A stretch of DNA of 64,000 bases from contig CAVSIY010000006.1 of NCBI GenBank assembly GCA_963728165.1, forward strand, positions 1,178,001 through 1,242,000, given 5' to 3'. The translations under genes were made by a program, and so were the position numbers. The notes under the pieces were generated by a model. The model saw only the letters and a program-made list of their open reading frames with translations. It was not told where the DNA came from and searched no databases. Below, piece by piece: positions 53,070 to 60,740 of the stretch. Source of the stretch: Hyphomicrobium_A sp963728165 (lineage in GTDB: Bacteria; Pseudomonadota; Alphaproteobacteria; Rhizobiales; Hyphomicrobiaceae). The number at the start of each line of letters is the position of its first letter. Positions within the stretch are counted from its first letter, which is position 1.

Positions 53070-53921
53070 ATGATGACACGTCTGTTCCCCTCGCCCGCAC
53101 GCAGTCTCTCGTGCATCGCGCTCCTCGGCTTCGTTCTACTTGTGCTCCCCTCGGCGCCGGCCAGCGCCGGCCTCGCCTCCGAGTGGTCGGAGGGGCACAA
53201 CTCGCGCGCGCGCCTCATCGCCGGAGACGGTGTTGCGGCAGTGGAGCTGCAGATGCCCGAAGGCTGGAAGACCTATTGGCGCAATCCCGGCGATGCCGGC
53301 GGCGTGCCCCCATCCTTCGACTGGTCGAAATCGGAAAATCTCGCGGCAGCCCAGGTGCTCTACCCCGCGCCCAAGCGCTTCACCGACCGCGCCGGCGACA
53401 CCGTGGGCTACAAGGGTACCGTGGTGTTCCCCGTGCGGCTTACGCCGAAGGACCCGAAAAAGCCCATCGATCTCCGGCTAACGCTGGACTACGGCGTGTG
53501 CAAGGAGATCTGCATTCCGGGCGAGGCCGACCTCTCGCTCGCCATCGACCCCGGACAAGGCGCCGACATCCCCACCGAGATCGCCGACGCATTGAAACGC
53601 GTGCCGGCGCCTGCGGGCGAGCGCAGGCCGGGCGATCCGGTTCTCAAGGGTGTGCGCAGCGAGCTCGATGGACCCAAGCCGCGACTCGTCATCGACGCCG
53701 ACTTCCCCGGCGGTGCGGAGCATGCCGACATCTTCATCGAGTCGCCTCCGGGTCTCTATGTGCCTCTGCCCAAAAAGGTCGCCGACGACGGCGCCGGGCA
53801 CGCGACCTTCGAGGTCGACCTCGACGACGGCATCGATGCCAAGGACTTGAAGGATCAGACGCTGACGGCGACGCTCATCTCCGACAAGGGCCAATCGGAG
53901 ACCACCTTTTCTGTAGACTGA
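53070..53921 (+). CDS. Exported protein with DsbD-alpha (N-terminal) domain
   Basis: 283 residues with a signal peptide (SCIALLGFVLLVLPSAPASA). The domain resembles the N-terminal periplasmic domain of DsbD: GWKTYWRNPGDAGGVPPSFD, YKGTVVFPVRLTPKDPKKP, and the redox pair in YGVCKEICIPGEADLSL. Full DsbD/ScsB also has a membrane part and a C-terminal thioredoxin domain, both absent here, so this is a stand-alone alpha-type domain that would pass electrons to a periplasmic partner from a separate membrane reductase. It precedes a peroxiredoxin gene on the same strand by 66 bp, hinting at a shared redox role. Confidence 0.85.
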   Translation: MMTRLFPSPARSLSCIALLGFVLLVLPSAPASAGLASEWSEGHNSRARLIAGDGVAAVELQMPEGWKTYWRNPGDAGGVPPSFDWSKSENLAAAQVLYPAPKRFTDRAGDTVGYKGTVVFPVRLTPKDPKKPIDLRLTLDYGVCKEICIPGEADLSLAIDPGQGADIPTEIADALKRVPAPAGERRPGDPVLKGVRSELDGPKPRLVIDADFPGGAEHADIFIESPPGLYVPLPKKVADDGAGHATFEVDLDDGIDAKDLKDQTLTATLISDKGQSETTFSVD

Positions 53922-53987
53922 GCGAAGCTTTGCTCCCTAAGCTTCAGCGGTTGCGGCCAAACCCCCAATGTCGGAGAGGGCGATCTC

Positions 53988-54485
53988 ATGCCAATCAAGG
54001 TCGGTGACAAGCTGCCCGAGGCGAGCTTCACGGTGATGACCGCGCAAGGACCCGCGCCGAAGACGGTCGCGGAGGTTTTCGCCGGCAAGAAGGTGGCACT
54101 CTTTGCGATTCCCGGCGCCTACACGCCGACCTGCCAGCAGCAGCACGTCCCCGGCTTCGTTCAGCGCGTCGATGAGCTCAAGGGCAAGGGCATCGATACG
54201 ATCGCCTGCACCGCCGTCAACGACGTCTTCGTCTTGACGCAGTTTGCCAAGGACACGGGCTCGGACGGCAAGATCACGATGCTGGCCGACGGCAACGCCG
54301 ACTTCGCCAAGAAGCTCGGGCTCGACTTCGATGGCTCCGGCTTTGGCCTCGGTGTTCGCTCCAAGCGCTACGCGATGCTCGTCGATGACGGCGTGGTCAA
54401 AGTGCTCAACGTGGAGGATGCGCCGCCTGAGCACGACAAGTCGAGCGCGGCGACGCTGTGCTCGATCATCGACAACTCGCTCTAG
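53988..54485 (+). CDS. Peroxiredoxin (Prx5/AhpE-like, TSA family)
   Basis: 165 residues. The peroxidatic cysteine is in PGAYTPTCQQQHVPGFVQ, the Prx5 signature, within FAIPGAYTP; the fold continues with VFVLTQFAKDTGSDGKITML and YAMLVDDGVVKVLNVE. It reduces peroxides or alkyl hydroperoxides in the cytoplasm, using glutathione/glutaredoxin or thioredoxin. A further cysteine near the C-terminus (LCSIID) could serve as resolving residue. It is convergent with rnhA (one base apart). Confidence 0.93.
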   Translation: MPIKVGDKLPEASFTVMTAQGPAPKTVAEVFAGKKVALFAIPGAYTPTCQQQHVPGFVQRVDELKGKGIDTIACTAVNDVFVLTQFAKDTGSDGKITMLADGNADFAKKLGLDFDGSGFGLGVRSKRYAMLVDDGVVKVLNVEDAPPEHDKSSAATLCSIIDNSL

Positions 54486-54486
54486 A

Positions 54487-54951
54487 TCAGCCGCCTTTTC
54501 GCTTCGACTTGAGGAACGGCTTCATCGCCTCGCGCGCAAGCTCGTCGGCCCGCTCGTTCTCCGTGTGGCCGGCGTGCCCCTTTACCCAACGCCATGCGAT
54601 CTCGTGGCGATTGCGGGCCTCGTCGAGTCGTTGCCACAGCTCTGCGTTCTTGACCGGCTTCTTGTCGGCGGTCTTCCAGCCGTTGCGTTTCCAGCCGTGG
54701 ATCCACTTGGTGATGCCGTCCTTCAGGTAGGAGCTGTCGGTGTGCAGCTCGACCCGGCTTGCGCGGGTGAGCGCCTCCAGCGCCGAGATGGCCGCCGTGA
54801 GCTCCATGCGGTTGTTGGTCGTTTCCGCCTCGCCGCCGGAGATCTCCTTGCAGCGGTCGCCGCAGGTGAGGATCGCCCCCCAGCCGCCGGGCCCCGGATT
54901 GCCCGAGCAGGCGCCGTCCGTATAGATCACAACCGGAGCTTTCTCGGTCAT
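54487..54951 (-). CDS. rnhA: Ribonuclease HI
   Basis: 154 residues from ATG at 54951, the start preferred over a longer frame because it directly overlaps the thrB stop (TGATG). The four catalytic acids are visible: the Asp of YTDGACSGNPGPGGWG, the Glu of NRMELTAAISALEAL, the Asp of TDSSYLKDGITKW and the Asp of ENERADELAREA. It degrades RNA in RNA-DNA hybrids (primers, R-loops). It is the last gene of the ispH-thrB-rnhA operon. Confidence 0.96.
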   Translation of the reverse strand: MTEKAPVVIYTDGACSGNPGPGGWGAILTCGDRCKEISGGEAETTNNRMELTAAISALEALTRASRVELHTDSSYLKDGITKWIHGWKRNGWKTADKKPVKNAELWQRLDEARNRHEIAWRWVKGHAGHTENERADELAREAMKPFLKSKRKGG

Positions 54952-55913
54952 CACGCGAGGCCATACTCCGCGATCGAGCGTATGCTCTGATGAAAGCGCA
55001 GACGGCGCACGTACTCGAGCGGGTTCTTGCGGCTCACAAGGGCGTCGCTCGGCGTGTTGAGCCAATCATAGGCGCGCGTCAGCAGGAAGCGCAGGGCAGC
55101 GCCGCGCGCCAGCATGGGCATGGCCTCGCGCTCTGGCCTCGACAAAAGCCGCACCTCCTCGTAGCCGCGCAGCAGCGCGCGGCCCTTGGTGATGTTGAAC
55201 GACAGGTCCTTCTCGAAGCACCATGCGTTGAGACACACCGCGATGTCGTAGGCGAGCGCGTCGTTGCAGGCGAAGTAGAAGTCGATGAGGCCGGAGAGAC
55301 GCTCGCCCAGGAAGAAGACGTTGTCGGGGAAGAGGTCGGCGTGAATGACGCCCTCGACGAGCCCTTTGGGCCAGCTCGCCTCGAGTGCGGCGAGCTCGGT
55401 CTCGATCAGCGCCTCGAGGTCCGGCGTGATCTCTCCGGCTTTGTCGGCGAATTTCTCGTAGAGCGGACGCCAGCCAAAAGGCCCCAAGGCATTGGCGCGC
55501 TTCAGGGCGAAGCCTTCCCCGCCCATGTGCATCTGCGCCAGCGCGCGTCCCACGGCCGCGCAGTGTGTGGGCGTGGGGCGGCGCACCCAGAAGCCCTCCA
55601 GGAACGTTACGAGCGCTGCGGGTCGGCCGGCCAGCTCCTTCAAGTTGCGTCCCTCAAGGTCGCGCACCGGCGTCGGACAGGAGACGCCGCGGCCGGCCAG
55701 ATGCTCCATGAGCCCGAGGAAGAACGGCAGATCCTCGCGCACGACGCGCTTCTCATAGAGCGTGAGGATAAAAGGGCCGCGCGAGGCGTGGATAATATAG
55801 TTGGTGTTCTCGACGCCTTCGGCGATGCCCTTGAACGACAACAGCTGGCCCAGACCATAGCTGGCGATGAAGGTCGAAAGCTCCTCGTCGCTGACTTCGG
55901 TGTAGACGGCCAT
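54951..55913 (-). CDS. thrB: Homoserine kinase (type II, APH fold)
   Basis: 320 residues from ATG at 55913. It has the aminoglycoside-phosphotransferase-like fold: GIAEGVENTNYIIHASRGPF, the catalytic-loop motif GVIHADLFPDNVFFLG with the catalytic aspartate, and SGLIDFYFACNDALAYDIAV with the metal-binding aspartate. It phosphorylates homoserine, producing the substrate of threonine synthase (thrC, 44954-46363). It is 48 bp after ispH and shares one base with rnhA. Confidence 0.96.
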   Translation of the reverse strand: MAVYTEVSDEELSTFIASYGLGQLLSFKGIAEGVENTNYIIHASRGPFILTLYEKRVVREDLPFFLGLMEHLAGRGVSCPTPVRDLEGRNLKELAGRPAALVTFLEGFWVRRPTPTHCAAVGRALAQMHMGGEGFALKRANALGPFGWRPLYEKFADKAGEITPDLEALIETELAALEASWPKGLVEGVIHADLFPDNVFFLGERLSGLIDFYFACNDALAYDIAVCLNAWCFEKDLSFNITKGRALLRGYEEVRLLSRPEREAMPMLARGAALRFLLTRAYDWLNTPSDALVSRKNPLEYVRRLRFHQSIRSIAEYGLA

Positions 55914-55961
55914 GGCAGCTCTGGAGGCGTTCTGGGCTCGGGATCTTGAGGCGGGCGTTCG

Positions 55962-56951
55962 TCAGGTGACAGGAGCGGCACGCAACTCGCGCGGTACGTT
56001 GAAGGCGATGTGCTCGGTTGCCGTCGTCACCACCTCGAGCGTGACATCGAAGCGCTGGCGGAAGGCGTCGACCACGTCCTCGACGATGGCTTCGGGAGCG
56101 GAGGCCCCGGCGGTGATGCCGACGCTATGAAGACCCTCCATGGCCGCCCACGGGATGTCGCTGCTGCGCTCGATCAGCATGGCCTCCGGGCAGCCCGCGC
56201 GCGTTGCCACCTCGACGAGGCGCAGCGAATTGGAGCTCTGCGGGCTGCCGACCACGAGCAGGCAACCGATGCGCGGCGCGATCGCCTTGACGGCGCCCTG
56301 CCGGTTGGTGGTGGCGTAGCAGATGTCCTCCTTGTGCGGACCGACGATGTTGGGGAAGCGGTCCCTCAGCACGGAGACGATCTCGGCGGTGTCGTCGACG
56401 GAGAGCGTGGTCTGGGTCACGAATGCGAGCTTGTTGGAGTCGTGGGGAGTGAAGGCGCGCGCATCCGCCACCGTCTCGATGAGGCGGACGGCCCCTTCGG
56501 GGAGCTGGCCAATGGTGCCTGCAACCTCCGGGTGCCCCGCATGGCCGATCAGGATGATCTCCAGGCCCTCCTCGTGGTGGCGGGCGGCCTCGACGTGGAC
56601 CTTGGACACGAGCGGGCAGGTGGCGTCCAGAACGACCAGGTTGCGGGCCCTGGCGGCGGCCGGGACGGCCTTGGCCACCCCATGTGCCGAAAAGATCACG
56701 GGCTGCTCGGTGTAGGGGATCTCCTCGAGCTCTTCCACAAAAACGGCGCCTTTGGCCTTCAGGGATTCTACGACGAATCGGTTGTGCACGATCTCATGGC
56801 GCACATAGACGGGGGCCCCGTACTTGGCCAGCGCCAGCTCGACGATCTGGATGGCCCGATCGACGCCCGCGCAGAACCCGCGCGGGGCCGCAAGGTAAAC
56901 GGTAAGCGGGGGACGCTTCGGCCGTCGGTCCGGGGAAGAGGATGCGGGCAT
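55962..56951 (-). CDS. ispH: 4-Hydroxy-3-methylbut-2-enyl diphosphate reductase
   Basis: 329 residues from ATG at 56951. The three iron-sulfur cysteines are visible: AAPRGFCAGVDRAIQIV, LDATCPLVSKVHVEAARHH and EDICYATTNRQGAV. Other conserved parts are GTPVYVRHEIVHN-type sequence (here APVYVRHEIVHNRFVVE) and VVGSPQSSNSLRLVEVA. It makes IPP and DMAPP in the last step of the MEP pathway. It is first in the operon with thrB and rnhA and is divergent from a lipoprotein gene. Confidence 0.97.
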   Translation of the reverse strand: MPASSSPDRRPKRPPLTVYLAAPRGFCAGVDRAIQIVELALAKYGAPVYVRHEIVHNRFVVESLKAKGAVFVEELEEIPYTEQPVIFSAHGVAKAVPAAARARNLVVLDATCPLVSKVHVEAARHHEEGLEIILIGHAGHPEVAGTIGQLPEGAVRLIETVADARAFTPHDSNKLAFVTQTTLSVDDTAEIVSVLRDRFPNIVGPHKEDICYATTNRQGAVKAIAPRIGCLLVVGSPQSSNSLRLVEVATRAGCPEAMLIERSSDIPWAAMEGLHSVGITAGASAPEAIVEDVVDAFRQRFDVTLEVVTTATEHIAFNVPRELRAAPVT

Positions 56952-57117
56952 TGATCTTTCGCGGTTTTCCGGAGGACTGCGTCTTATGGCGCTTGGCCCG
57001 GTCTAAGTTGGGATGCTACGCTTGAATCGCAACAATACAGGAAGCCTCCACCGGTGGCCTAGGGGTTTGGGCCGCATGAGAAAAGATGGGGCCGACGAGG
57101 GACTGGACCGGGGCGCT

Positions 57118-57777
57118 ATGACGCAATCCGCAATGGCAGTTGCGCGGTGTGGCGCGCGCCTTTGCATGTGTTCCCTCCTGGCCGTTCTGGCTTCCGGCTG
57201 CGGCCTCTCCTCTATCACCTCCGGGCTCGGCACCTCGATCTTCGGCGGCGGCTCCTCGCAGAGTACCGCCTCGCCCGGCGTCAACGAAGAGCAGCTCCTG
57301 TCGGCCGCCAAGACCAGCGACAGTGGACCTGTCAGCCCCATCGTCGGCGAGGTCGCGGCCGGCTGCCCGCGCCTGAGCATCTCGCCGCGCGGCAGCCACC
57401 TGACCATCTACGAGGACGGCCGCGCCGGCGATGGCCTTGCCATCATGCATCGGGGCGAGATCACCAAGACGGCGCGCGAATGCCAGATCGAGCCGGGGCG
57501 GGTCACCGTCAAGTACGGCTTCTCGGGGCGGGTGCTGCTCGGGCCCCGCGGCAAAGCCGGCAATATCACGCTGCCCGTCAACGTCGTCGTCACCGATTCC
57601 AAGCGCGACAAGATTACGAGCGATTCGATGAACGTCGCCGTTGCGGTCGCCGTCGACAATCCGATCGGCTACTTCTCGGCCGTGCGCTCGGTGACCTTCG
57701 ACATCCCCGAAGGCTCGCGCCCGGGCGAGTTCGAGCTCTTTGTCGGCTTCGACCAGAGCGCCAAAGGCGCCGGCTAG
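57118..57777 (+). CDS. Lipoprotein of unknown function
   Basis: 219 residues if started at ATG 57118; starts at 57076 and 57013 are also open. The signal peptide ends in the lipobox LAVLASGC, so the mature protein is a lipid-anchored periplasmic or outer-membrane protein. The mature part has GVNEEQLLSAAKTSD, then a beta-rich region (CPRLSISPRGSHLTIYEDG, ECQIEPGRVTVKYGFSGRVL, FELFVGFDQSAKGAG). The family is not recognised by me. It is convergent with the atp operon, with a GGGCTCC/GGAGCCC inverted repeat in between (about 57819-57845). Confidence 0.8.
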   Translation: MTQSAMAVARCGARLCMCSLLAVLASGCGLSSITSGLGTSIFGGGSSQSTASPGVNEEQLLSAAKTSDSGPVSPIVGEVAAGCPRLSISPRGSHLTIYEDGRAGDGLAIMHRGEITKTARECQIEPGRVTVKYGFSGRVLLGPRGKAGNITLPVNVVVTDSKRDKITSDSMNVAVAVAVDNPIGYFSAVRSVTFDIPEGSRPGEFELFVGFDQSAKGAG

Positions 57778-57896
57778 CGCCCACCCTCTGCTCTCTCTCA
57801 TGCTATTCCGCCTGGATGGGCTCCGCTCCGATCCGCGGGAGCCCAAGCCGACGCGACGCACGCCCTCAGTCACGACGACGAGAGAGCGGAAAGGGG

Positions 57897-58392
57897 CTAG
57901 TTCAGCTTGCCGTCGAGGTCGCGAATGCTCGAACTCGATCAACCCGCTCGCGGTTGCGCCCGTGGCGCGCGTCTTCAGGATCTTCTCTGCCGCGGCGATC
58001 GCGTTCTCGACCGCGGAGGCGCGCACCTCGCTCACGGCCTGCGCCTCGGCGCGGGCGATCTTCTCCTCGGCGAGCTTGGTGCGCCGCTCGACCAATTCGC
58101 TCAGATTCTTACGCGTCTCGGCGGCGAGCGCCTCTCCCTCGCGCTTGGCCTGCTCGAGAATGGCCTTGGCCTCGTTCTCGGCCTCGCGGCTCTTCCTCTG
58201 GTAGTCGGCGAGCAGGGATTGCGCCTCGTCGCGCAGGCGGCGGGCCTCGTCGAGCTCGTTGCGGATGGCATCAGCGCGCGCATCCAGCGCCTTAGTGACG
58301 AGCGCGGGAGCGCGATAGTAGATGAGCAGCGCGATGAAGCCGAAGAAGGCGATCATCACCCAGAAGACGGGGTCGGCCGTGTCGAACAGCAT
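57897..58392 (-). CDS. atpF: ATP synthase F0 subunit b, with a +1 frameshift near the C-terminus
   Basis: From ATG at 58392: membrane anchor FWVMIAFFGFIALLIYY, then a long charged stator helix to ATASGLIE. After that the open frame continues into unrelated sequence for hundreds of codons, whereas a +1 shift near 57938 gives SIRDLDGKLN and a TAG stop at 57897-57899, a typical end for the subunit. With one base removed the protein is 164 residues, normal for alphaproteobacterial b. I therefore place the end at 57897. The long read-through frame overlaps the lipoprotein gene and is not credible. The subunit forms the peripheral stalk with b'. Last gene of the F0 operon. Confidence 0.88.
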
Positions 58393-58400
58393 CTAAATCC

Positions 58401-58958
58401 TCACTCGGCGGCGGGCTGCAACACCTTCTTCACCTCGGCGGGGCTCACATCCTCGCCCAGGAGCTTGCTGACGACGGCGCTCGCCGTCTCGGCCGCGATC
58501 TCGTTCACGCTCGACAGCGCCTTGTCCTTGGTGGCGGTGATGCGGCTCTCGGCCTCGGTGAGCTTGGCTGCGAGCTCGCTCTCGACGCCGGCGCGCTCCT
58601 TCTCCGTCTCGGCGCTGAGGGTTTCGCGCATGTCCTTTGCCATGGACGAGGCTTTCTGGCGCGCCTCGCTCACGGCCTGCTCGTAGGCGGCGAGCGCGGC
58701 ATCGGTCTCGGCCTTGAAGCGCTCGGCTGAATCGAGGTCGCGCTGCACCCGGTCGCGCCGCTCCTCGATCACCTCGCCGATGCGCGGCAGCGCCACGTGC
58801 GCGAGGATCAGGTAGAGCACGACGAAAGTGAGCGCCAGCCACACGAGCTGCGGAGAGAAGTCGCCCGGATTGAGCTGCGGCAGACCCCCCGACTTCTCCT
58901 CATGCGTTGCGGCGGCGGCTGCCGCCGCCACGATGAACGCGGGGATCGCTGCGATCAT
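58401..58958 (-). CDS. atpG: ATP synthase F0 subunit b'
   Basis: 185 residues from ATG at 58958. An N-terminal hydrophobic stretch (PAFIVAAAAAAA) leads into GGLPQLNPGDFSPQLVWLA and the membrane helix LTFVVLYLILAHVALP, then a long charged coiled-coil helix. The second b-type subunit (b') is typical of photosynthetic and many other alphaproteobacteria. It pairs with b (57897-58392) as the stator. Eight bases separate the two genes. Also called atpF' or atpX in other genomes. Confidence 0.94.
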   Translation of the reverse strand: MIAAIPAFIVAAAAAAATHEEKSGGLPQLNPGDFSPQLVWLALTFVVLYLILAHVALPRIGEVIEERRDRVQRDLDSAERFKAETDAALAAYEQAVSEARQKASSMAKDMRETLSAETEKERAGVESELAAKLTEAESRITATKDKALSSVNEIAAETASAVVSKLLGEDVSPAEVKKVLQPAAE

Positions 58959-58989
58959 GGTTCTCTCCTCAACGCGAGCGCGGCCCGGA

Positions 58990-59214
58990 TCAGCCGAACA
59001 GGATGATGAGCGCGATCAGGAGGCCGAACAGGCCCGTCGCTTCGGCGAGCGCGAAGCCGATCAGTAGGTTGGTGAACTGGGCCGGCGCGGCGGACGGGTT
59101 GCGCATGGCGCCCGACAGATAATTACCGAAGATGTTGCCGATACCGACACCGGCACCAATGAGCGCGCTGCAGGCAAGGCCGGCGCCGATCATCTTTGCA
59201 GCTTCCAACTCCAT
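58990..59214 (-). CDS. atpE: ATP synthase F0 subunit c
   Basis: 74 residues, two membrane helices. The glycine-rich first helix ACSALIGAGVGIGNIFGNYL and the second helix LIGFALAEATGLFGLLIALI with the proton-carrying glutamate (ALAEATG) are standard. It forms the rotating c-ring. It lies between atpB and atpF'. A good ribosome site (GGGAGAAG) precedes the start at 59214. Confidence 0.97.
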   Translation of the reverse strand: MELEAAKMIGAGLACSALIGAGVGIGNIFGNYLSGAMRNPSAAPAQFTNLLIGFALAEATGLFGLLIALIILFG

Positions 59215-59283
59215 CGTCTTCTTCTCCCTTTTAGGATGCGTGTGTCAGTTGATGTTGCTTTCAGGCGCTTCCAGGCGAGGCCT

Positions 59284-60042
59284 CTAGTGGTGCATGTGAA
59301 GCGCGTCGTTGAGGTAAATGCAGGTCAAGACCGTGAAGACCAGGGCCTGCAGGAAGGCGACCAGGAATTCCAGGCCCGTGAAGGCGACGAGAAAGGCGAG
59401 CGGCGCCCAGCCGCCGATGAAGCCCAGCCCGATGACGAAGCCAGCGAACACCTTGAGCATCGTATGTCCGGCCATCATGTTGGCGAAGAGACGCACCGAA
59501 TGGCTGACCGGGCGGATGAGGTAGGAGATGAGCTCGATCGGGATGATGACCGGCAGCAGCGCCAGCGGAATGCCTTCCGGCACGAACAGCTTCAAGTAGC
59601 CGAACCCGTGGCGGGCAAAGCCGATCAGCGTGACCATGATCCAGACCATCGCCGCGAAGGCGAACGTCACGATGATGTGGCTCGTCACCGTGAAGGAATA
59701 GGGGATCAGGCCGAGCAGGTTGAGCGTCAGGATGAAGATGAAGATCGTGAAGACCCAGGGGAAGTACTTCATCCCTTCCTCACCGAGGGTCTCACGCACC
59801 ATGTTGGCGATGTATTCGTAAGAGAGCTCGGCAATCGACTGCACCCGCCCGGGAACGAGCGCGCGCCGCCCCATGGCGAGGATCAGGAAGCCGACGATCA
59901 GCACCACCGCGATGACCATGAACAGCGACGCATTGGTGAACGACACGTCGTACCCGAACAGATGGATCGGGACGATGCGTTTGATCTCGAACTGATGCAT
60001 GGGGCTGTGGTGAGCCGCCACATCCGCGCCTGCTGCCGCCAA
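59284..60042 (-). CDS. atpB: ATP synthase F0 subunit a
   Basis: 252 residues with about six membrane helices. Characteristic parts: FEIKRIVPIHLFGYDVSFTN, NLLGLIPYSFTVTSHI, the proton-path arginine in YLIRPVSHSVRLFANMMAGH and QALVFTVLTCIYLNDALHMHH at the end. It forms the proton half-channels against the c-ring. It is 11 bp after atpI and 69 bp before atpE. Confidence 0.97.
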   Translation of the reverse strand: MAAAGADVAAHHSPMHQFEIKRIVPIHLFGYDVSFTNASLFMVIAVVLIVGFLILAMGRRALVPGRVQSIAELSYEYIANMVRETLGEEGMKYFPWVFTIFIFILTLNLLGLIPYSFTVTSHIIVTFAFAAMVWIMVTLIGFARHGFGYLKLFVPEGIPLALLPVIIPIELISYLIRPVSHSVRLFANMMAGHTMLKVFAGFVIGLGFIGGWAPLAFLVAFTGLEFLVAFLQALVFTVLTCIYLNDALHMHH

Positions 60043-60053
60043 GGTCCAATCCC

Positions 60054-60461
60054 CTACCTGTCGTCCTCGTCATCGTCCTTGATGGACGGTGTTGCCAGCT
60101 GCGATGCCGCCACGTCGGCTTGCGCCTTCTGCGCGGCCCGGATCACGTTCGTGAGACCCGCGGCGAAGCCAAGGGCGACGAACAGGACCAGAAGCCAGGG
60201 TCTCGTGCCGAGCTGGCGATCGAGCACCCAACCAATAAATCCCCCCACGCCGACGCCGACCAGAAGCTCGGCGACGAAGCGGAAGGCCTTCGCAAACGCC
60301 TCGCCGCGGGCACGCGCGTCACCCGACTGAGGCGGATTTCGGCGGGCTTTCACCTTATCGAGCCGCTTGCCGAGCGCATCGGAGCGTTGGTGAAACGCCT
60401 CGCGCTGCTCCGGGCTGATCTCGCCACGACCGGGGCTTTTGCCCTTCCCTGCGGCTGACAT
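60054..60461 (-). CDS. atpI: AtpI-like F0F1 assembly/magnesium uptake protein
   Basis: 135 residues from ATG at 60461. The charged N-terminus (EISPEQREAFHQRSDALGKR) is followed by two membrane helices (FVAELLVGVGVGGFIGWVLD, RPWLLVLFVALGFAAGLTNV) with the G.GxxGxxxD/xxGT pattern of AtpI. AtpI may help assemble the c-ring. It opens the F0 operon; an upstream promoter should lie in 60462-60545, where TTGATA can be read on this strand but no clear -10 follows. Confidence 0.88.
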   Translation of the reverse strand: MSAAGKGKSPGRGEISPEQREAFHQRSDALGKRLDKVKARRNPPQSGDARARGEAFAKAFRFVAELLVGVGVGGFIGWVLDRQLGTRPWLLVLFVALGFAAGLTNVIRAAQKAQADVAASQLATPSIKDDDEDDR

Positions 60462-60740
60462 GGCGGTAAAGGCCCGGTTGCGGCTTAAAGGCTACCAAAC
60501 GGCGGGTTTTATCAACGGCGCGCACCATAGTGACGGCCCCTGGGGGTGTCAAGAAAGCGCCCAATTCATTGGGGGTACGGCGAAACCGCGCAGGGGTGGG
60601 ACGCCTCCTTCGATCCGTTTGCCGCCGGCCCGACGCAAAACCTGGATAAGTGCGCAAGGCGCGCTTCCTGGGTGGGTGGCGCAGGCTATATCGTCGCGCC
60701 ATACCGCTGGAAGGTGTGGTCCAGCCGCTCCGGGGACGAA

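Noticed and set aside
57016..58392. A 458-codon subunit b
   Set aside because: Only the first 154 residues are ATP synthase b; the rest is antisense to the lipoprotein gene. The true end is one frame over at 57897.
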